The notes below the pieces were generated by a model. The model made no database searches and was not told the DNA's origin. It saw only the letters and a program-made list of their open reading frames with translations. From assembly GCA_026399835.1 (NCBI GenBank), contig JAPLQE010000074.1:1-58825 (forward strand): a DNA stretch of 58,825 nt. Direction: 5' to 3'. Positions 18,946 through 31,627 of this stretch are shown here, in pieces. A program made the translations under genes and the position numbers. The stretch comes from Burkholderiales bacterium. GTDB taxonomy: Bacteria; Pseudomonadota; Gammaproteobacteria; Burkholderiales; Burkholderiaceae_E. Each line of letters opens with the position of its first letter. The stretch's first letter is position 1.

Positions 18946-19975
18946 GGTCGAGATAGTCGTCGAGCAGCGCGAGCTGCACCTCGGGCCGGTCGGCGCGATT
19001 GATGGCGTCGCGAAGCCGCGCCGCGTCGTCGCGCCCGGGAGGGGCGTCCGTCTGCATGGGGGCCGGGCGGGGCGGGAGGCCGGCGGCGAAGCGCCGGTCC
19101 TCGCACCAGCCGTCGATGTACCAGCCGATGTGCTTGCGGGCGATCCGCGGGCCCTGCAGCTCGCCGTAGAACGCGTAGTGGTCGACGAGGTGACCGCGCA
19201 GCACGGTCCGGATCTCGTCGAGGCCGGGCGGCGCGAGCAGTGCACCCGTCCGCAGGAAGTGGTCGATCTCGCGGAAGATCCAGGGCCGGCCCTGGGCGGC
19301 CCGGCCGATCATCACCGCGTCGGCGCCGGTGCGTGCGAGCACGAACGCGGCCTTGGCCGGCGAGTCGATGTCGCCGTTGGCCACCACCGGCACGCCGACC
19401 GCACGCTTGACCTCGGCGATGGTGTCGTACTCGGCCTGACCGCCGAACGCGCAGGCCCGGCTGCGGCCGTGCACGGTGATCATCGCCGCGCCCGCCGACG
19501 CCAGCGCGCGGGCCAGCGCCACCGCGTTGCGGTGCGCGGGCGAGGGGCCGGTACGCAGCTTCACCGTCACCGGCACGTCGACCGCCGCGGCGACCGCGGC
19601 CACGATCGCGATCGCCAGGGGCTCGTCGGCCATCAGCGCCGAGCCGGCGGCGACGTCGCACACCTTCTTGGCCGGACAGCCCATGTTGATGTCGATCACC
19701 TGGGCGCCGCGATCGACGTTGAAGCGCGCGGCCTCGGCCATCATCGACGGATCGGCGCCGGCGATCTGCACCGCCTTCGGGGCCGGCTCGCCGTCGTGGT
19801 TCAGACGCCGTGCCGTCTTCACCGACGCCCACAGCCGGGGGTTCGACGCGGCCATCTCCGAGACCGCATAGCCGGCGCCCAGCGACCGGCACAGCTGCCT
19901 GAACGGCCGGTCGGTGACGCCGGCCATGGGCGCGACGAACACGTTGTTGGGCAACCGGTAAGGGCCGAGGAGCAT
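18917..19975 (-). CDS. dusB: tRNA-dihydrouridine synthase DusB
   Basis: A 352-residue FMN enzyme that reduces uridine in the tRNA D-loop. Landmarks are VAPMAGVTDRPFRQLCR, the active-site loop INMGCPAKKVCDVAAGSAL (catalytic Cys100), VKLRTG, the HGRSR motif and GADAVMIGRAAQGRPWIF. DusB paired with fis is a widespread arrangement. A run of nine G and a 209-base gap without a recognised gene separate it from the ubiH-family gene upstream. Confidence 0.95.
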   Translation of the reverse strand: MLLGPYRLPNNVFVAPMAGVTDRPFRQLCRSLGAGYAVSEMAASNPRLWASVKTARRLNHDGEPAPKAVQIAGADPSMMAEAARFNVDRGAQVIDINMGCPAKKVCDVAAGSALMADEPLAIAIVAAVAAAVDVPVTVKLRTGPSPAHRNAVALARALASAGAAMITVHGRSRACAFGGQAEYDTIAEVKRAVGVPVVANGDIDSPAKAAFVLARTGADAVMIGRAAQGRPWIFREIDHFLRTGALLAPPGLDEIRTVLRGHLVDHYAFYGELQGPRIARKHIGWYIDGWCEDRRFAAGLPPRPAPMQTDAPPGRDDAARLRDAINRADRPEVQLALLDDYLDHADDRIAVH

Positions 19976-20184
19976 GGCGGAGGGGGGGGGCGGGCCTCGC
20001 GACGGCGCGCGTGGCTGGATGGGGACGGGCCAGGGGGGGAGCGGATTCTAGCGAAAATCGGCCTGCACAAGAAGCGGGCAGTGAGACCTCGTTCCGAAGC
20101 CGGAGAGGGTGAGCGGCCGCTATCGTGGCGGGCCGCCGCGGTGCCCGTACCGCGCCGCGCGCCCGGCGAGCCTTCCGAACGGTC
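19976..20184. other. Intergenic region upstream of dusB
   Basis: A 209-base gap between the ubiH-family gene and dusB. It contains a run of nine G close to the dusB start and no convincing gene or strong promoter. Related genomes often carry dsbC hereabouts; nothing like it is visible. Confidence 0.4.
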
Positions 20185-21293
20185 TCAGCGGTGCCCGAAC
20201 ATCAGGTGCAGCGCGAGCGGGCGTCGCAGCGTCCCGATCGTGTCGAGCGCCGCCAGCAGGGGCGACTGCAGCGGGCGGGCCAGCGGCCAGGTGAAGCTGG
20301 CCGCCATCAGGTCGGTCAGCCCGATCGTGACCGAGCGGTCGAGACGCCGGCCGCGGCGCCAGCCCTCCAGCGCCTGCGGCAGGGGCGTCGCGCGCAGGTG
20401 AACCGGCGCGAGCGCGTCGGCGAGCTCGAACGCATCGCGCAGGCCGAGGTTCAGGCCCTGGCCGGCGACCGGATGCAGCGACTGCGCGGCGTTGCCGATC
20501 CACACATCGGTGCCCTCGAGCACGCTGCGCCGTGCGCGGCGCGCGAGCGGTGCGACCGCCAGCGGCCCCTCGAGCGCGAGCTCGCCGAGCGCCTCGCCGA
20601 AGCGCTCGCGCAGCGCGGCCGACAGCGTGGCGGGCCCGGCCTCGCGGCGCGCCTCGCAGCGCTCGGCGCGGTCGCACCAGACCATCGTCCAGCGCCCCGG
20701 CTCGGGCAGCGGCAGCAGTGCGAGCGGACCGTCGGGCGTGAACCGCTCGAAGGCCGTGGCGTGCAGCGCGGGCGGCGCCCGCGGGGCGCAGACCTCGCCG
20801 AGCAGCGCCGACTGGCCGAAGTCCCGCGTGTCCGCGTCCTCGCCCGCGTCGCCCTCGGCATGTACCCGCAGCGCCGCGAGCGTGTCCGGCGCGGGCAACG
20901 TCGCCCACCGGTGGACACGGGCCGCTGCGCGCAGCGCCTGCGTCAGCGCGCCGTAGCGCACCACGGCCCCGAGCGCCGGCATCCCGAGGTCGGCCGCGAC
21001 GATGCGCGTGCGCCCGGCATGCCCGCGCAGCGACACCTCGACGCGGTCGATGCGGCCGGCGGGCGGCAGCGCGACGATGCGCTCGAGCAGCTGGCGCGTT
21101 CCCTGGGAGATCGCGAGGGTGCGCGCGGCGAGCGCGGCGGGCAGCGGCAGGTCCGCGTCGGGCGGCGGGTCGAGCGCGAGGCCCGCGGCCGGCACGCCGC
21201 GGCGCACGAGGAACAGCGCGAAGGCCAGCGCGACCGGCCCCGAGCCGACGATGTGCCAGCAGGGGTCGACCGGGGTCGGGATGCCGCCTGCGC

Positions 21294-21297
<4 letters not shown>
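20185..21297 (-). CDS. UbiH/COQ6-family FAD-dependent hydroxylase
   Basis: A 370-residue flavoprotein monooxygenase. The C-terminal FAD motif GNAAQSLHPVAGQGLNLGLRDA is the classic UbiH/UbiF/VisC signature, and its place between pepP and dusB fits the betaproteobacterial ubiquinone hydroxylase locus. The N-terminal dinucleotide fold is divergent: IVGSGPVALAFAL has Ala23 where the third Gly of GxGxxG should be, and no clear acidic end to the second strand. A role in ubiquinone ring hydroxylation is likely from family and context; the position hydroxylated cannot be told. The start overlaps the pepP stop. Confidence 0.82.
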
Positions 21298-24374
<3,077 letters not shown>

Positions 24375-24393
24375 GCGTATCCGGGTGGCTCCC

Positions 24394-24399
24394 TATAAT
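24394..24399 (+). promoter_or_regulatory. Possible -10 element before lptD
   Basis: A perfect TATAAT lies 48 bases upstream of the lptD start in a region otherwise very poor in A and T. No good -35 element sits at the right spacing. The opposite strand reads TATTAT, so it could instead or also serve amgK. Confidence 0.4.
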
Positions 24400-24446
24400 A
24401 CGGGATCGAACTGCAGCGCCCCGGGGCGCCCCCGAAGCCGCCTCGA

Positions 24447-26744
24447 ATGCGCCGCGCCTGTTCCGTTCCCGGTCCGCTCCTGCTCGCCGCGCTGCTCGCC
24501 GCGCCGGTGCCAGGCGTCCGTGCGCAGGATGGCGTCGGGCCGGACGGGACGGCCAGCGCCCGGCTGCGCCTCGAGACCGAGCTGCGCGAAGCGAACCTCG
24601 AGGCCGACGCGGCCCGTCCGACCTTCGCGCGCGGCGATTCGGTCGAAGGCCGCCCCAATCGCGAGATCACCCTCGAGGGCAACGCGGAGGTGCGGCGCGG
24701 GGGCACCACGGTCCGCGGGGACCGGCTGACGATCTACGAGGCCGACGACGAGGTGGTCGCGGTGGGCCGCGTGCGGGTCTCGCGCGAGGGCATGGTCTTC
24801 ACCGGTCCCGAAGTGACGCTCAAGCTCGACGCCAACGAAGGCTCGTTCGCCTCGCCGCGGTACTACGTGCCGGCGACCGGTGCCCGCGGCGAGGCCGAGC
24901 GGGCCGACTTTCTCGGCCGCGGCGAGGTCGCGATGACCAACGCGACCTACACCACCTGCAAGCCCGACGATCCGGACTGGTACCTGCGGGCGGAGTCGTT
25001 CACCCTGGATCGCACCAAGGAAGAGGGCTCCGCGCGCTGGGCCACGCTCTACTTCAAGGACCTGCCGGTCTTCAAGGCGCCCGCCGTGTCGTTCCCGCTC
25101 GGCGACGAGCGCCGCAGCGGCTTTCTCGCGCCGACGCTGTCGATCTCGAGCACCTACGGCGCCGAGGTCCGGGTCCCGTACTACTGGAACATCGCGCCGA
25201 ACCGCGACTTCACCCTCTACACCAACGCGACCGCGCGCCGCGGCCTGCAGGTCGGTGGCCTCGCGAGGTACCTGGAGTCCAACGCGACCGGCGCCACCCG
25301 CTTCGAGTACAACCCGAACGACCTCGAGGCGCAGGCCCCGCGCTGGATGATCGACAGCACGCACACCCTGACCCACTGGAACGGGTTCTCCGGCGGCTGG
25401 GTGCTGCGCGGCGTGTCGGACGACCGCTACTTCGTCGACTATTCGCGGACCATCGCGCAGAGCGCCGAGCGCAGCCTGCCGCGCAGCGTGTTCCTCACCC
25501 GCGGCTTCGGCGACACGGTGGTCACCGCGCGCGCGCTGGCCTACCAGAACATCCTCGAGGCCCGCAGCGCACCGGCCTACGACCGCCTGCCGCAGATCAG
25601 CATCACGCACGCCAAGCGCGACCTGGCCGGCTTCGACCTGCTGGTCAGCGCCGACGCGACCGAGTTCAGCCGCAATCTGGCGGGCAGTGCGCAGGGCGCC
25701 CGCATGATCGTCAACCCCTCGATCGCCTATCCGTTCGGTGGCCCGGCCTGGTTCCTGACGCCCAAGGCCTCGGTGCACGCGACCTCCTATCGGCTCGACG
25801 TCAACCCGCTCGGGCCCGAGTCGATCGACCGCGTGCTGCCGACCGTGTCGCTGGACTCCGGCCTGGTCTTCGAGCGCAACACGACCCTCGGCAGCCGGGA
25901 CATGATCCAGACGCTCGAGCCCCGGCTGCTCTACGTCTACACGCCATACCGCGACCAGAGCTTGATCCCGGTGTTCGATTCCGCGGTGGCCAACCTCAGC
26001 TTCGCGACGCTGTTCAACGAGCAGCTCTTCGTCGGCGGCGACCGCATCGCCGACGCCAACCAGATCACCGCCGGTGCGGTCTCCCGCTTCATCGAGCCCT
26101 CCACCGGCATCGAGTCGCTGCGGCTCGGCGCCGCGCAGCGCGTCTACTTCAACGAGCAGCGGGTGACGCTGCCGGGCGTCCCGTCGCGCACGTACTCGCG
26201 CTCGGACGTGCTGCTGGTCGCTTCCGGCAACCTCGGCGGCGGTCACAACCTCGACGCCGGCGTGCAGGTCTCGGTGGCCGACGGCAACCTGCCGCGCTTC
26301 GGGGTGTCCTGGCGCTACTGGCCGGCCCACGACCGGCTGTTCAACCTGGCGCTGCGCTACCAGGAGCGCGACTACGCGCAGATCGACACCTCGTGGCGCT
26401 GGCCGGTCACGAAGCGCTGGAGCACGCTCGGGCGGATCAACTACTCGGTGCTGCGCGAGGGCATCGACCCGAAGACCGGCGTGCTCGGGCCCACCCAGCC
26501 GCAGCTGCTCGAGGGGGTGGCCGGCTTCGAATACGCGGCCGACTGCTGGATCGCCCGGATCGTCGCGCAGCGCTACGTGACCACCACCTCGCAGCAGACC
26601 AGCGCGTTCTTCGTCCAGCTCGAGCTCAACGGGCTCGGGCGGATCGGTCTGGACCCCTTCGATATACTGACGCGCAACATCCCGGGTTTCCGGCCGCCGT
26701 CCACCCGGCCGGCCTCGCCCTCCAGATTCTTCGGATACGAATGA
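24447..26744 (+). CDS. lptD: LPS-assembly protein LptD
   Basis: A 765-residue outer-membrane translocon for lipopolysaccharide. A signal peptide (cleavage near VRAQ) is followed by the periplasmic beta-jellyroll (NREITLEGNAEVRRGGTTVRGDRL) and a large C-terminal barrel (KARDLAGFDLLVSAD-like strands; LEPRLLYVYTPYRDQS). Besides a signal-peptide Cys only two cysteines are present, Cys171 and Cys700, enough for one inter-domain disulfide, against four in E. coli. It is followed by surA with a 4-base overlap, the usual pair. Confidence 0.96.
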   Translation: MRRACSVPGPLLLAALLAAPVPGVRAQDGVGPDGTASARLRLETELREANLEADAARPTFARGDSVEGRPNREITLEGNAEVRRGGTTVRGDRLTIYEADDEVVAVGRVRVSREGMVFTGPEVTLKLDANEGSFASPRYYVPATGARGEAERADFLGRGEVAMTNATYTTCKPDDPDWYLRAESFTLDRTKEEGSARWATLYFKDLPVFKAPAVSFPLGDERRSGFLAPTLSISSTYGAEVRVPYYWNIAPNRDFTLYTNATARRGLQVGGLARYLESNATGATRFEYNPNDLEAQAPRWMIDSTHTLTHWNGFSGGWVLRGVSDDRYFVDYSRTIAQSAERSLPRSVFLTRGFGDTVVTARALAYQNILEARSAPAYDRLPQISITHAKRDLAGFDLLVSADATEFSRNLAGSAQGARMIVNPSIAYPFGGPAWFLTPKASVHATSYRLDVNPLGPESIDRVLPTVSLDSGLVFERNTTLGSRDMIQTLEPRLLYVYTPYRDQSLIPVFDSAVANLSFATLFNEQLFVGGDRIADANQITAGAVSRFIEPSTGIESLRLGAAQRVYFNEQRVTLPGVPSRTYSRSDVLLVASGNLGGGHNLDAGVQVSVADGNLPRFGVSWRYWPAHDRLFNLALRYQERDYAQIDTSWRWPVTKRWSTLGRINYSVLREGIDPKTGVLGPTQPQLLEGVAGFEYAADCWIARIVAQRYVTTTSQQTSAFFVQLELNGLGRIGLDPFDILTRNIPGFRPPSTRPASPSRFFGYE

Positions 26745-28156
26745 ACACACGTCGTTCGCCCTCGTGGACGCTCGCGCTGCTGCTGCTCGCTGCGGCGACG
26801 GGTGCCCACGCGCAGCTGCGCCTGCCCGGCGCCGGCTCGGGCTCCACGCTCCCGTCGCTGCCGGCGCCGGCCGCTCCCGCTCCCGCCCCGCTCGCCAGCG
26901 CACGACCCGCCGAGCCGGTGCTCGTCGACCGCGTGGTCGCTGTCGTCAACAACGAGGCGATCACCATCCGCGAGCTCGACGCCCGGACGCGATCGATCGA
27001 GGTGCGCGTGCGCGGCCAGAACGTGCAGCTGCCGCCGAGGGAGGAACTGCAGCGGCAGGTGCTCGAGAAGATGATCACCGACCGGGCGGCCGCGCAGGCG
27101 GCCCGCGAGGCCGGGATCCGCATCGACGACGCGGCGATCGACCGCGCGATCGGCCGGATCGCGCAGGAGTCCAGGATCAGCGTCGCGCAGCTGCGCCAGC
27201 GCATCGAGGCCGATGGCCTGTCCTTCGCCGGCTTCCGCCAGGAGGTGGCGTCCGAGATGACGATCGGCCGCATGCGCGAGCGCGACATCGAGGCGCGCGT
27301 GCAGGTCTCCGAGGCCGAGGTCGACGCGCTGCTCGCCGAGCAGGGCGCCGGTGGCTCGGCGGCCGCGGCCGAGTACAACATCGCCCAGATGCTCGTGCGG
27401 GTTCCCGAGAATGCCCCGCCCGAGGTGGTCGAGCGCGCCCGCCAGCGCGCCGAGGCGATCGCCCGCGAGGCCCGCAGCGGCGTCGACTTCGGCCGCCTCG
27501 CGACCAATCTCTCGCAGAGCAGCGACGCGATCAGCGGCGGCGAGCTCGGCATGCGGACCGTCGACCGCCTGCCGCAGATGTTCGTGCAGGCGGTCGAGCC
27601 GCTGTCGCCCGGCGAGGTCGCGCCGGTGCTGCGCAGTCCGGCCGGCTTCCACGTCATCAAGCTGATCGACCGGCGCAACGGCGGGCTGGGCAAGCTCGCC
27701 GGCGCGCCGGTGCGCCAGACCCGCGCCCGCCATATCCTCGTGCGCGTCGACGAGCTCAACCTCGAGGCCGAGGTGGTCCGGCGGCTGACCGAGATCCGCC
27801 AGCGCATCGAGGGCGGCACGGTCACCTTCCAGGACATGGCGCGCCAGTACTCGAAGGACGGCACGGCGTCGTCCGGCGGCGATCTCGGCTGGGTCTATCC
27901 GGGCGACACCGTGCCCGAGTTCGAGCGCGCGATGGACGAGCTCGCGCCCGGCAAGATCGCGGGGCCGGTGCAGTCGCCCTTCGGCTTCCACCTGATCGAG
28001 GTCCTCGAGCGCCGCACCGACGAGGCCTCGCCCGATCGGGTGCGCGCCGCCGCCCGCAACGCGATCCGCGAGCGCAAGGCGGCCGAGGCCTACCAGGAGT
28101 GGCTCGCCCAGGTCCGTGACCGCGCGTACGTCGATCTGCGCCTCGACGATCGGTGA
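26741..28156 (+). CDS. surA: Periplasmic chaperone/peptidyl-prolyl isomerase SurA
   Basis: A 471-residue chaperone for outer-membrane proteins such as LptD. A signal peptide ends GAHAQ, then a Pro/Ala linker, the SurA N-terminal domain (VLVDRVVAVVNNEAITIRELDAR), and two parvulin domains (YNIAQMLVRVPENAP to GFHVIKLIDRR; TRARHILVRVDELN to GFHLIEVLERR). The ATG at 26741 overlaps the lptD stop; its own stop overlaps rsmA. Confidence 0.96.
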   Translation: MNTRRSPSWTLALLLLAAATGAHAQLRLPGAGSGSTLPSLPAPAAPAPAPLASARPAEPVLVDRVVAVVNNEAITIRELDARTRSIEVRVRGQNVQLPPREELQRQVLEKMITDRAAAQAAREAGIRIDDAAIDRAIGRIAQESRISVAQLRQRIEADGLSFAGFRQEVASEMTIGRMRERDIEARVQVSEAEVDALLAEQGAGGSAAAAEYNIAQMLVRVPENAPPEVVERARQRAEAIAREARSGVDFGRLATNLSQSSDAISGGELGMRTVDRLPQMFVQAVEPLSPGEVAPVLRSPAGFHVIKLIDRRNGGLGKLAGAPVRQTRARHILVRVDELNLEAEVVRRLTEIRQRIEGGTVTFQDMARQYSKDGTASSGGDLGWVYPGDTVPEFERAMDELAPGKIAGPVQSPFGFHLIEVLERRTDEASPDRVRAAARNAIRERKAAEAYQEWLAQVRDRAYVDLRLDDR

Positions 28157-28962
28157 AGCACGCACCCCGCAAGCGCTTCGGCCAGCATTTCCTCACCGAC
28201 GGCTCGGTGCTGCAGCGGATCGCCGACGCGGTCTCGCCGCGGCCGGGCGAGCGTCTGGTGGAGATCGGCCCCGGACTGGGCGCGCTCACCGCGGTGCTGC
28301 TGCAGCGGACCGAGCGGCTCGAGGCGGTGGAGATCGACCGCGACCTGGTCGCCCGGCTGCGGCAGCGCTGGCCGGAGCCGGCGCTCGTCGTGCACGAGGC
28401 CGACGCGCTGGCCTTCGACTTCACCGGGCTCGCGGGCGACGGGCGCATCCGGCTGATCGGCAACCTGCCCTACAACATCTCGAGCCCGCTGCTGATCGGG
28501 CTGCTCGAGCACCGCGCCTGCATCGTCGACGCGCACTTCATGCTGCAGAAGGAAGTGGTCGACCGGATCGTCGCGCCGCACGGCGTGGCCGACTACGGCC
28601 GCCTCGGCGTGATGCTGCAGGCCTTCAACCATGTCGAGCGCCTGTTCGGCGTGCCGCCCGAGGCCTTCGATCCGCCGCCGCGCGTCGACTCCTCGGTGGT
28701 GCGGATGCGCCCGCGCGCCGAGCCCCTGGTGCGCGACCGGGCGAGCCTGGAGCGGCTGCTGGCGGTGGCCTTCGGCCAGCGTCGGAAGATGCTGCGGGGC
28801 ACGCTGCTGCCCTGGCTGCGCAGCCAGGGCGTCGACCCCGAGGCGCCGGCGTTCGCGCTGGTGCCGACCGCGCGTCCGGAGGAGATCCCGGTGGTGGTGT
28901 GGGCACGGATCGCCGACGCGCTCTCCGACGCTCGCGCTGCGGCGTCGGCGCCGCCCGCCTGA
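28153..28962 (+). CDS. rsmA: 16S rRNA (adenine1518/1519-N6)-dimethyltransferase RsmA (KsgA)
   Basis: A 269-residue methyltransferase that dimethylates two adenines near the 3' end of 16S rRNA. Motifs: KRFGQHFLTD, the SAM loop LVEIGPGLGALTAVL, EIDRDL and the catalytic IGNLPYNISSPLL. The GTG start overlaps the surA stop (GTGA). The usual pdxA gene between surA and rsmA is absent. Confidence 0.97.
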   Translation: MKHAPRKRFGQHFLTDGSVLQRIADAVSPRPGERLVEIGPGLGALTAVLLQRTERLEAVEIDRDLVARLRQRWPEPALVVHEADALAFDFTGLAGDGRIRLIGNLPYNISSPLLIGLLEHRACIVDAHFMLQKEVVDRIVAPHGVADYGRLGVMLQAFNHVERLFGVPPEAFDPPPRVDSSVVRMRPRAEPLVRDRASLERLLAVAFGQRRKMLRGTLLPWLRSQGVDPEAPAFALVPTARPEEIPVVVWARIADALSDARAAASAPPA

Positions 28963-29026
28963 ACGGACGCGGGCGCGGGCGCGGCGGGCGGCGCCGTCGG
29001 GACCGCCGCCTGCGGCCCGATGCGCG

Positions 29027-29407
29027 TCAGCGCTGGATCAGCTCGATCTTGTAGCCGTCCGGGTCCTGCACGAACGCGATGACCGTCGTGCCGCCCTTGA
29101 CCGGACCCGCCTCGCGGGTGATGGTGCCGCCGGCCGCGCGGATCTTCTCGCAGGACGCGACCGCGTCCTCGACCTGGAGCGCGATGTGCCCGTACGCGGT
29201 GCCGATCTCGTACTGCGCCACGCCGTAGTTGTAGGTCAGCTCGATCTCGGCCTGCGCCGGGTTCGACTCGTAGCCGACGAAGGCCAGCGAGTACTTCTGG
29301 TCCGGGCGGTCGGTCTGGCGCAGCAGCGTCATGCCGAGCACGCGGGTGTAGAAGTCGATCGATCGCTGCAGGTCGCCGACCCTCAGCATGGTGTGCAGCA
29401 GTCTCAT
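29027..29407 (-). CDS. gloA: Lactoylglutathione lyase (glyoxalase I)
   Basis: A 126-residue glyoxalase I that converts the methylglyoxal-glutathione adduct to lactoylglutathione. Both halves of the VOC fold are seen, with metal ligands His5 ([10 protein letters not shown]), Glu in [10 protein letters not shown], His in YGHIALQV and Glu in YKIELIQR. The length matches the Ni-dependent bacterial type. It follows the YgjP-like gene by 13 bases. Confidence 0.96.
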   Translation of the reverse strand: MRLLHTMLRVGDLQRSIDFYTRVLGMTLLRQTDRPDQKYSLAFVGYESNPAQAEIELTYNYGVAQYEIGTAYGHIALQVEDAVASCEKIRAAGGTITREAGPVKGGTTVIAFVQDPDGYKIELIQR

Positions 29408-29420
29408 CCGGTGTCCTCGT

Positions 29421-30326
29421 TCAGCTCAGCGTCAGGTCGTCGGGGAAGTCCTTGAGCCGGCTGCGGGCCGACTCGAACTCCGGCAGCAGGGTCTGGACCG
29501 TGGCCCAGAAGCGCGGACCGTGGTTCATCTCCTTCAGGTGCGCCAGCTCGTGGGCGATCACGTAGTCGACGATCTCGATCGGGAAGTGGACGAGTCTCCA
29601 GTTCAGGCGGATCGAGCCGTCCGGCGCGCAGCTGCCCCAGCGCGTGCGCGCCGACGACAGCCGCCAGCGAGTCGGTCCGCGGCCGAGGCGTTCGATGTAG
29701 ACCGGCAGCCGCTCGGCGAAGACCTCGCGGGCCCGCGCCTGCAGCCACGCCTGGACCGCGTCGCGCAGCGGCGCCTCGCCGGCGTCGGGCGGCAGCGCCA
29801 CGCGCAGCACCTCGCCCTCGAGCGCAATGCTCGCCGTGCCGGCGTGCACCCGCATCGTCAGGTCGCGACCGAGGTAGGCGACGGTGCCGCCGTCCTCCCA
29901 TCGCACCGCGAGCCGCTCGCGGCGCTGCGCATGGTCGCGCCATTCGACCAGCTTGCGCAGGATCCAGCGCTCCTTGTCGGCGAGCGCCGCGTCGATCTCG
30001 GTCAGCGTGACCCAGCGCGGCGCGGTCACCCGCAGGCCGGTGTCGTCGACGTAGAAGCCGATCGTCCGGCGTCGCGATCGGCGCAGCTCGTACTCGACCG
30101 CGTGCTCGCCGAGCCGGGCGACGCGGCGTCCGCGCGCCGGCGGCGCGGCGCGCGGCTCGACCGCGGGCGGGGCGGTCCGCGCCAGCGGGTCGCGCGGCGG
30201 CGCCTCGGGCCGCGGCGGGCGTGCGGGCGCTCGGGGCGGCGTCGGCGGTGGCGCGTCGAACAGCGGGAGCGTCAGTTGCAGCGCGGCATCGCCCGCTGCG
30301 CGGACGAGTTCACGGAGTCGCTTCAT
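29421..30326 (-). CDS. YgjP-like zinc metallopeptidase (DUF45)
   Basis: A 301-residue protein. The C-terminal 200 residues form the YgjP/DUF45 metallopeptidase domain with zinc motif [20 protein letters not shown]; the upstream part has [17 protein letters not shown] and [21 protein letters not shown], both typical. Residues 20-70 are rich in Pro and Arg. The physiological substrate is unknown. The start overlaps the end of plsC by 17 bases, so they are translated from one message. Confidence 0.88.
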   Translation of the reverse strand: MKRLRELVRAAGDAALQLTLPLFDAPPPTPPRAPARPPRPEAPPRDPLARTAPPAVEPRAAPPARGRRVARLGEHAVEYELRRSRRRTIGFYVDDTGLRVTAPRWVTLTEIDAALADKERWILRKLVEWRDHAQRRERLAVRWEDGGTVAYLGRDLTMRVHAGTASIALEGEVLRVALPPDAGEAPLRDAVQAWLQARAREVFAERLPVYIERLGRGPTRWRLSSARTRWGSCAPDGSIRLNWRLVHFPIEIVDYVIAHELAHLKEMNHGPRFWATVQTLLPEFESARSRLKDFPDDLTLS

Positions 30327-31071
30327 TCAGTGCTGGCGAAGAGGAAGTGGTGCGGTAGGCGTGGGGGCTGATGCGGCGCATCTCGGCCTCGATCCAGCGC
30401 TCGGCGTCGTCGTTGACCTCGTCGGGCTCGCGGCCCGCGGTCGGGATCGGCGGACCGACCGAGACGACGACCCGTCCCGGGCGCTTGATGATCGGCTTCT
30501 TCGGCCAGCACTCGCCGGCGTTGACCGCGATCGGCACCACCAGGGCGCCCGTGCGTACCGCCAGGCGCGCGCCGCCGCTCTTGTACTTGCCCTGCGAGCC
30601 GACCGGCGTGCGCGTGCCCTCGGGGAACATCACGATCCAGCGTCCCTCGTCGAGCTTGCGCTGGCCCTGGCGGACCACCGACTCGAAGGCGTCGCGGCCC
30701 TTGCGCCGGTCGATGTGGATCATCTTCAGCAGACCGATGCCCCAGCCGAAGAACGGCACCCAGAGCAGCTCGCGCTTGAACACGAAGCAGACCTCGCGCG
30801 GCAGCCAGGACACGTAGAAGAAGGTCTCCCAGGTCGACTGGTGCTTGGACAGGATGATCGCCGGGCCGTCGGGGAAGTTCTCGCGGCCGCGCACTTCCCA
30901 TTCGATGCCGCAGATCACGCGCGCGGCCCACAGCACCATCTTCGTCCAGCCGATGGTGAACCGGTAGCGCAGGTGCAGCGGCAGCGGCGCGATCAGCAGG
31001 CAGCACAGGCCCCACGGCACGACGGTGACGGTCTGGAACAGCAGGAAGAGCGCGGTGCGCAGGGCGAGCAT
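30310..31071 (-). CDS. plsC: 1-acyl-sn-glycerol-3-phosphate acyltransferase
   Basis: A 253-residue inner-membrane acyltransferase that makes phosphatidic acid. A hydrophobic N-terminus precedes motif I LSKHQSTWETFF, which reads H-x4-E rather than the more common H-x4-D, and motif III MFPEGTRTPVG. The IDRRKGRDAF and VPIAVNAGECW segments also fit. It lies between gmhB-like and ygjP-like genes, the standard order in the order. Confidence 0.92.
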   Translation of the reverse strand: MLALRTALFLLFQTVTVVPWGLCCLLIAPLPLHLRYRFTIGWTKMVLWAARVICGIEWEVRGRENFPDGPAIILSKHQSTWETFFYVSWLPREVCFVFKRELLWVPFFGWGIGLLKMIHIDRRKGRDAFESVVRQGQRKLDEGRWIVMFPEGTRTPVGSQGKYKSGGARLAVRTGALVVPIAVNAGECWPKKPIIKRPGRVVVSVGPPIPTAGREPDEVNDDAERWIEAEMRRISPHAYRTTSSSPALNEATP

Positions 31072-31082
31072 CGGCGAGGCCC

Positions 31083-31610
31083 TCAGGGGGCCAGCTCGGC
31101 GGCAAGCGCCGAGAGGTCGGGCCGCACCACGGTGCCCGGCGGCAGGCGGTCGGCGTCGAAGGCCGCGCAGCCGTGCCCGCTCAGCACCAGCACCGGGCGG
31201 CAGCCCGCGGCGTGGCCGGCCTCGAGGTCGGCGCAGGTATCGGCGACCAGGACCGTGTCAGCGCCGGTGGCGCCCAGCCGCGCGAGCGCGTCGACGAGCG
31301 AGGCCACCGCATGCTCGATGCGCGCCGGCGCATCGGCCGGTGGCACGAAGACGACCGCGTCGACGCGGCCGCCGGCGGCCTCGATCTCGTCGAGGATGCG
31401 GCCGTGCATCGCGTTGAGGCCGGCCATGTCGGTGGCGCCTCGCGCGAGCGGGCCGCTGTCGGCCATCATCGCGACCCGCCAGCCGCCGTGCACGAGCCGC
31501 GCGATCGCGGCCGCGCTGCCGGGCAGGGACTGCCAGCCCTCGGTGCGCGCGCTGCGCCCGTCGGGGTCGCGGGCGACCACGCCGTCACGGTCGACGATGA
31601 CGAGTTTCAC
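31083..31610 (-). CDS. GmhB-like HAD protein, probably degenerate
   Basis: A 175-residue HAD-family protein at the position where relatives carry gmhB (heptose bisphosphate phosphatase), between glyS and plsC. The first motif is kept (IVDRDGVVARDPDG). But TNQSG is replaced by MADSG, the zinc-binding Cys/His loop and the CRKP motif with the catalytic Lys are gone (VFVPPADAPARIEHAV), and GDS is ADT. The GTG start at 31610 begins at the family N-terminus. It may be an inactive or repurposed paralogue, with true GmhB encoded elsewhere. Confidence 0.75.
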   Translation of the reverse strand: MKLVIVDRDGVVARDPDGRSARTEGWQSLPGSAAAIARLVHGGWRVAMMADSGPLARGATDMAGLNAMHGRILDEIEAAGGRVDAVVFVPPADAPARIEHAVASLVDALARLGATGADTVLVADTCADLEAGHAAGCRPVLVLSGHGCAAFDADRLPPGTVVRPDLSALAAELAP

Positions 31611-31627
31611 GTCGCGAAGTGTAGCGG

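Noticed and set aside
28963-29026. GC-rich inverted repeat between rsmA and gloA as a bidirectional terminator
   Set aside because: The best stem is only about five base pairs with a long loop and has no T-run; such stems are frequent by chance at this GC content.
30820-30860. H-x4-E instead of H-x4-D in the PlsC motif as a sign of inactivity
   Set aside because: The variant KHQSTWET is, as I recall, usual in this betaproteobacterial subgroup, and motif FPEGTR is intact.
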